Assembly (NCBI GenBank): GCA_027943335.1
Contig: BSBK01008855.1
Coordinates: 124,001 to 188,000, forward strand
Direction: 5' to 3'
Length of the DNA stretch: 64,000 nucleotides
Origin: Chamaecyparis obtusa
Taxonomy: Eukaryota; Streptophyta; Pinopsida; Cupressales; Cupressaceae
Shown here: positions 57,531 through 64,000 of the stretch, piece after piece
Layout of the letters: each line of letters starts with the position of its first letter
How positions within the stretch are numbered: position 1 is the stretch's first letter
Translations under genes and position numbers: made by a program
The notes under the pieces: model-generated
Database searches by the model: none
Told to the model about the DNA's origin: nothing
The model's input: the letters and a program-made list of their open reading frames with translations, nothing else

Positions 57531-59151
57531 TGGTGTAGGAGCACTTAGGACCTAGGCTAGAGAGTCCTCCATTTTTGGCTTGTACTAGTATTAGCCAGAC
57601 CAAGGGTTAATAATAGGTTCCAAGATGACCTAAGAGTTTTAGGAGAATAGAGTTTAGGTTTAACCTAGGGTTTGGGTAGATTGATTAGGTCAATGAGTTA
57701 AGGTACCCTTGGGACCTAACTTAGTCCTAAAATTGCTAAAATGAGTACAAGTATGCAAACATGGTTAAAAAGTTGATTTTTGGTCTAAAATGACCTCAAA
57801 TGATCTTATTTAGGTTATTTGAGCTTTGTATGAGTCTTTTTGAGGTTTGTGAGTAGATAGGAGAAATTTAGCAAAAGTTACTAAAAAGTTGTCATTTGCA
57901 AAAGTTGTATGACAACTTTTGCAACTTTGCAAAAGTTGTATGAAAAATTTTGTCCTAAAAGGACCCACCATGCTTTTTGGTCACCTAGGGTCCTAAAAAA
58001 CATAAAAATTGAAGATAGAAGCTATTTAATCCCTAATAGGCCTAAATCCCAAGGTTGGCATCTTTGGGACACAATCTAAGAATTTGATGCAGTAGTAGCA
58101 TCCTTTGAAATTAATTTTTTTTGGAAAAGAAAGATACAATCCATTTTGTGTGTTTACTTTCCATTCTATATCATTTGGAGTGTTTTATAGTTGTTTTTTT
58201 AGGCTTAGAGTAAATCTTTTGTGTTTGCTAGTTCACTGGCCTGTAAATAGATTTGGTTAGAAACATGGTTCCCCCATCAAACCCTACTGTGTGTTCATCA
58301 AAACTAGTTGGGGAATGTTAGAGGAGCCAATGTACACTATAAATACCTTTGGTGGAGGCATGCAAAGTGAAGTGGCCAATTTAAAGACCTTGCCCTAGGC
58401 GAGTATTGTCATTGCCCGACTAGGGACAAGGAAGTGCAAAACTTGTTTTACTTGAAGGGGTGACTTGATAGCATAGCTCCAAGGATTTGGAGACCAAGAA
58501 GAGAATTAGATAGTGTCAAGATGGTGATATGAGATTTTTATCAATCCATTAACCCAATCTAGACTTACCATGAGAAATGAGTACCTAGAAGCCCTTTAAA
58601 CCCTTGTAAAACCCTCCTTTTTGAGTTAGGGCATTGTTCAGAGGCTTGAGACCCCAAGACAAACAAAATAATTGAGAACATGACATAGGTACCAAGAATC
58701 CATAACCATATTGGTATGATATTTGGGGGAATTTTGCGGAAAATTCCTAAAATTCCAAACCACAAGGCCTAATTGGGGCTCTAGGGCTACAACGCCAAAA
58801 CAAAGATTTTGGTGAGATCGGTAAGAAGACAAGTTGAAGATCTTGATAAATTAGATCAAGAAGTGAAAAAAACACACAACTAGCCTACCTCCACACACCT
58901 GTAAGAGTCATCAACTTGCTAAGGAGGTAAGAAGCAATTTGGCATGAGAATAGGCAATGATGGGAAAGGACCTTGAAACTATGATGAGATTACCTAGGAG
59001 TTGATGTGAGACATTGAAGAACTGAAGGAACTTGAGAGAGTCCTTTGGAGAACAAGGTGAATCCTTTTGAATCCCTTGATCAAGCTATTGGGGAATTGGA
59101 CGATTAGGAAGCTTAGTGATCCTAACCAAGTAGCTAGACCAAACTACTAGG
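57531..59151 (+). repeat. Gypsy-4-family LTR, plus strand (solo or truncated)
   Basis: Starts TGGTGTAGGAGCACTTAGG and aligns with the reverse complement of 55298-56949 through several blocks (GTTCACTGGC, TGTGTTCATCA, GACTAGGGACAAGGAAGTG, GGCCTAATTGGGG). TATAAATA lies at 58338-58345. The end is uncertain: the match fades at 59150-59162 and no target duplication is visible. Identity to the inverted copy is clearly lower than within the full elements. Confidence 0.75.
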
Positions 59152-60600
59152 TGTAATACCCAAAAAATGGGCTATAGGGTCATTAACCTCCTATATCGAC
59201 ACATTGAATGAAATCAACATTGAAGTCCTAACCTAAGGCACATCTAAACATTATCGAATCTTAATTGATTATCCTACAGTATGCATTGGGGAATATTCCT
59301 AGTAATATTCCTATTTATCCTAATTATCTTTAATTTAATGATTATTTGGCGATAAATCTTATTTAACCTAAAGTTTGATTAATTGAATATTCTAAATATT
59401 TAATTAATTAGATTTAATACTGCCACTTAATTATTTAATTGGATTTAATTATATGTATTCCTAAATTGTATTATTTCATTTTGACAATAAATCAAATATC
59501 CTATGACTAATTGATTAAATTCTTATTTAATTAATCAATGTCAAGTGTCAAATTTAATAATATAGTTTTTGGAATAAAAGTTTGATTTAATAATTGATTA
59601 ACCCATAAATCAATTGTTTTATTTTTAAAATCAGTTAAGTTGAGGATAAATCACTTTATTTATTTATTTAATTCATAATTAATTATGCACATCCAAAAAG
59701 CAGTTGAACTTTAAATTAGAAAATCAATTCAAGTTGTTTTAAAAATAAACTCAACTCTCTTTTGAGTTAAAAGCTGATCTCAACTTCTGATTTAAATCAA
59801 AAAGTTATTTTTGCATGATTTTTTGTGAGTTAACTATCTTTAATTCCTTGTTGACTCAAAAATCAACCTAAGTGATTTATGTCTTTTTCCATGCATCCCC
59901 AAAGCCCTGGATTTCTATAAAATTGTTGGTGAACAGATTTGTCTTCTTCTTTTTAAATGAGAATAAATAAAGACTCTATATTCCTAGGACAAATGGTTCA
60001 TCAATAGTTGGGTAAGCATAAGAAATTGCTTCTCTCTGAATTTCTAAGGTTCAACTTCCTTTTAAGATTTTCAATGAATTATCAATAACAAAGTAAACAT
60101 ATACACTTTTAACCAGAAAGTGCGGAAGGAACTCTCGAATACTCCTAGGTATTGAGGTAATTTAAGAACCAACAAACTAATGAACCACACTATGAAAGAA
60201 CTGAGATTTACTAACTATTTCTGAAAACAAAGGAACCTATGAAGTAACTTAAGAAAGACAAACTAAAAAGAAACCCAAAGTGACTGAATATGAATAACAT
60301 ATAAACAGATTTAAATGTATCAACTTCCAAAGCAATTCATACATTCCAAATTTTGACTCAAAGATCTAAACCATACCATGCATTCATATATTCATATAAG
60401 ATTGGATCAAAGTCTAATAAAAAATCAATCATAGCTATTTCATAAAATAAAAGACTGCACTAACTATCTACTACCAAAAAGAAACTATCTATTTCCTATC
60501 TGTATTTTCTAACCCCTTAACTGTTCAATGCTCCAGCATTAATAGTTTCAAGTCTGAGTGAGCCTCTAGAAAAACCCAGCCTCTCGAACACCAAAAAAAC
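59152..60600. other. AT-rich stretch, no gene recognised
   Basis: It begins TGTAATACCCAAAAAATGGG, which could be the start of another gypsy LTR, but I see no matching end or second copy. 59300-59700 is rich in ATTTAATTAATT-like sequence. No frame or motif is supported. Confidence 0.45.
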
Positions 60601-60690
60601 TGTTTAAACCAGTTTACATAACTAAAAATAGATTTTCCAAACATTTGTCATTTAAAACATAAAACAAGGGAAATGCTGTCCCAAAAATCA

Positions 60691-63600
60691 CTAACTCCCA
60701 TTGAGGCCTTTTGACGTGGTGGTGTAGTGTACGAGCTTCCAGGACTAGAACACATTCACCAGTTCTTGGGCTGGCTGGAAATGCAAATTCTTTAGGCCTA
60801 AAAGCTTTGCTCGAGTCACATTCTTTTCCCACCTCAATTCCCTAATCCTGTTTGCCTGCTTTGGCAACTGACCTTGGTTAAGGAGCAACATAGACTTCAC
60901 ATTTGCAATCCTGGTGAAATCTTGAACTATAGGTGCTTCATTTTCTTTGAGGGCATTCATGGTATCTATAAAGACTTTGACCATGGCATCTGCATCCTTG
61001 TTACCCTCGTCAATCTACAAAATGCTTGAGGGTTTCACTATTTTAATGTCTTTGAGGGTGTCCACATGCATATCCAACAGCTCTTTCTCCATTTCTTTGG
61101 CTTGAGAAACTGCAGCTTTGAACATTGCATTTTTCCATTCGAAGTTCTGCTTTAAGATGAACAGTATACATGAATCTACTAGCTTCATCAGATTCTCAGC
61201 TAAGAACTTAGTTACGCCATAGGTTTCTATTTCTTGGACCTATGTGATGATCACTACACATTTTTCTTCCTCCATTTCCCAATTTGAAACTAGAGTTTGA
61301 ACCTCACCAAGTAATCCTTCTCCATCTAGGCAAGTAGATATGAACTCATGGATGGAAGCACTTCCTTCAGTGATCACATTGTTTATCCAAGACTTCACGA
61401 TCTCCATCATAATTTTCCCATGTTGCATCTGCTTAACCAACCTTTGGATTTCAACCGAATTCAGATCAAAATCTTATGAAGATTGGGCCAACGATAGTAC
61501 TCTGTCATCAACGAGTGAGCAAAGAAATTCAGCCATGGTAAAAACCAGCTGTTTCAACTCACGTTTTTCTCTCCCATATTTTTGGGACTGTCCAAGCATA
61601 TGATCGGCTGAGAATTTAAATATGTGATCCCTAGAATCTGTATTTAGAACACCAAGTTCCATCTTTGTAATTTCAAATTCCTCAGCCTCCGGTTCCTGAA
61701 TTCCCTCTTTAGGTCTGAAAGTGGCTATTTCTGCAATCACCTTTCTAGTAGATGGGTTGGTAGATAGCCTAGTGTCACTCTTCATTCTTTTTACTTTAGG
61801 GGTATGGGTAGCATATTTAGTGACAATTTCTTTTACAAGAAGTGAAATGGGTTTGTAGCTCTTCCTCTTATTCATGGATTCAGTTAACCAAGGAGGAATT
61901 GAACCAATCATCATCTGGTTGGTAGGCATTCTGATCGGAGTACTTTCAACCTAAGGTACTTCTGCATTAATGGTAAGGACCTCTTGAACCTTCTCTTGCT
62001 GATCTGACAAAAAGGAGATATCTTCATCATTGATCTCAACATCCAGATAATCAAGCCCTAAAGATGCCATTTGAGAATGGCTTTCTGACCTTGTTCTAGG
62101 CTGTGATCTTGGTGCGGTAGGATGCCCACCTAGAACCACCTTCTTCTTAGGAGACATAATTTTACCTACATTTGGAACCATAGGAGATACATTAGAAGGG
62201 GCATGTTTCACATTTTTTAAGGTTGATCCCAAACAATGTTGTTCAAGAGGGGGGGACTTAGCTCCTTTCTTTCTCTTTTCTGACAACCAGTTTTCCATGA
62301 CCTTGAAAATGGTTTGGGCCCTCAACTTTATATCATCTTCTTCTTTCCTATTCCAATCTATATCCGGGGGACTTCTTGCTTCTACATTGCTTACCTCTGA
62401 ACCTATGACTTTGGAATTATCTTCTTCCACACCCTTAATATCAAAATGCAATTGCAACATTTTGATTTGTGAAATAACAAGCCTGGAATGATCTCATTTC
62501 TAGATTGCCTCCTCATCACTGAGATCTTCCCATAGGTCCTCGAGGTGTGAACTAGGTGAAGGATAATTACTCAAGCTTAGAACTTTCCTGGCGAAGCCCT
62601 TGTTATCAAAGCCCCTTCTTAACTCATAAAACTATAAATGAAAACTTACCAGGTTGCTTCAAATCACCAAAGCGTCCATCATATTGTTACAGGACAAATT
62701 GCCAATTTTAACCGGGAACATAGAAGGCCATTTTTCTTTTGGCATGGTATTTTTAACAACCACAAACAACTGCCTAAAAACTTCTGCTAAAATGAAACAA
62801 TCAAAAGTGAACCTTCGGAGTCTAAGAGGTTCATCATCAAAACCACCAACCTGGATGTAGGTGAAACATGGGAACTACATATATAGACTTCCATAAGTTT
62901 GAATCAATTTCTGTGCATCCAATGAAACTCTTTGATTAGGGACCCCCGCTAGTTGTTGACACAATTTACCTAGGAAAACATTATGAACCCTCCTGTAATT
63001 TTTTAAAATTTTATCTTTTCTTAATAATGGACAGTATTCATAACTAAAAAGATCTTCATTCCAAGGAACGTGCTAAATAGCAGACAAATCCTATGTGCAC
63101 GCTAGGTAGTATATCAAATAGGAAGACATAAAGAAATCCTTTTTAATGGCCTGGGCTTGCTTAAGTTTGTCCCTCAGAGAACTAGCAATGATTTCCACCC
63201 AATCAATATGTTGCCCTCCTTCCAAGACTATCTCAATAAAATGAAACATCCAGTCTTCATACAAAAGAACTTGTTCTGAACCTTTAATCCGGTGAAGCAA
63301 CACTATTACATCATGAATAAGACATTTCATGTGATCTTTGGTAAGAACTTTATGTAACCAAGACCCACCTTTGTAATTGGTTTGAGTCCACTTCCTAGCC
63401 ACATGACTCCAATTTTTATCTACGTTCTCTCTGTATTAGGCTAGAGATTGGGTAGGAGTAAAACTGACAAGGGATTCCTCTGAGATTTTAAAAATAGCCA
63501 TAATAGTTTCCCTATTGACTGGCACAATGGTTTTGCCTTTTGCATTCAAAATGCACTTAGATTTGACATCATATATGTTAATACATTGTTGAACCAATTC

Positions 63601-63855
63601 AGGACATACTGTTGATGCTGGAAAAGCCGCGGCTTCTAATAATCCACTCAACAAGAACTCTAGACTATAATCTTCAGTTGCACGGTTTGTGAGGTCAATT
63701 GCTATTTTCTCTACTGATATCCCTAACAAGTCTGTATCTAAGACAATAGGAGCTCGACATTACAAATTCTTGACATTCCTAAAGAAATGCTAATTGAACC
63801 TCATCTCTTCCTAAGGAATAAAAATACAAACTTTCCCCCCCTCAAATCAATACAT
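60691..63855 (-). pseudogene. Unidentified long protein frame, about 1,055 codons with 17 stops
   Basis: From ATG 63855 to a stop at 60693-60691 one minus-strand frame runs without any shift, broken only by 17 in-frame stops (11 TAG, 3 TAA, 3 TGA). The codons between are protein-like: alternating hydrophobic and charged helices in the first 400 residues (LEFLLSGLLEAAAFP, WLHKVLTKDHMKCLIHDVI), a polar basic middle (KNVKHAPSNVSPMVPNVGK, PTAPRSQPRTRSESHSQ), a short acidic patch (DVEINDEDISFLSDQQ), and a helical, coiled-coil-like C-terminal third (LKQLVFTMAEFLCSL, WKNAMFKAAVSQAKEMEKEL). No gag knuckle, protease, reverse transcriptase, integrase or transposase motif is recognisable. The length and decay pattern suggest an accessory ORF of a large retroelement, but a decayed host gene cannot be excluded. 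A start upstream of 63855 is possible. Confidence 0.6.
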
Positions 63856-64000
63856 CAAACAACAATAGGAAATAAGGAAAATCTTTAGGAGCTACCTATT
63901 TACGCAGACTTGAAACAAATTCTTCTCCCACAGCTGTGACTTCACAAGAAAATAGCAAGAAGGAAAAAATTACAGAGCTGTTTATATTTTGAAAGATTAA
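63856..64000. other. End of window, nothing recognised
   Basis: 145 bp with no supported feature; possibly leader sequence of the frame at 60691-63855. Confidence 0.4.

Noticed and set aside
55298..59151. Large DNA transposon with long terminal inverted repeats
   Set aside because: The inverted arms are LTRs: one adjoins a primer-binding site and gag, and the segment between is a copia LTR fragment without transposase.
59152..60600. Additional gypsy LTR starting TGTAATACCC
   Set aside because: A plausible start only; no end, no second copy and no target duplication could be seen.

Overview
This window looks like plant nuclear DNA made almost entirely of long-terminal-repeat (LTR) retrotransposons inserted into one another. 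I found no intact host gene, no rRNA or tRNA gene and no CRISPR array. The reverse transcriptase, integrase, chromodomain and CCHC-knuckle fragments are of plant Ty1/copia and Ty3/gypsy type, and most primer-binding sites resemble the 3' end of plant initiator tRNA-Met. Such dense, old, multi-level nesting suggests a large seed-plant genome, possibly a conifer or other gymnosperm; that is inference, not proof.

Layout. 1-286 holds the start of an unrecognised minus-strand protein that runs off the window. 2324-2974 is the tail of a copia pol (Copia-A), cut by Gypsy-1 (3050-9462, chromovirus) and resuming at 9463. The main structure is Gypsy-2 (10146-39624, chromovirus, 5-bp target duplication AAAAG). 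It spans 29.5 kb only because three elements sit inside it: Gypsy-3 (11781-16831, gag-protease only, itself carrying a solo copia LTR at 11953-13213), Copia-B (18269-25956, minus strand) and Copia-C (27463-37766, plus strand, itself carrying a 2.5-kb solo LTR at 33707-36183). Removing the insertions and one target duplication each leaves about 6.4 kb, a normal gypsy length.

The right half is minus-strand Gypsy-4 (about 41370-56949), split by a Copia-B-family solo LTR (41456-42939) and by Gypsy-5 (44186-54660). Gypsy-5 is a Tat-like element with no reverse transcriptase core or integrase; its LTRs differ by only about 2% by eye, so it is the youngest insertion. A plus-strand LTR of the Gypsy-4 family (57531-59151) faces the Gypsy-4 5' LTR across a copia LTR fragment. 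The window ends with a minus-strand frame of about 1,055 codons (63855-60691) that I cannot assign to a known family; it has 17 stop codons and no frameshift.

None of these elements looks able to make its proteins now. Decay is mainly by point mutation: the single-frame gag-pol of Gypsy-1 has 29 stops (15 TAG, 12 TGA, 2 TAA), the pattern expected if methylated CAG, CGA and TGG codons were lost by deamination. By-eye LTR divergence follows the nesting order (Gypsy-2 and Gypsy-3 roughly 12-14%, Gypsy-1, Copia-B and Copia-C roughly 6-7%, Gypsy-5 roughly 2%). The most interesting non-coding signal is a hairpin near the 3' end of copia LTRs: four families share a C-rich loop but have different, mostly complementary stems.
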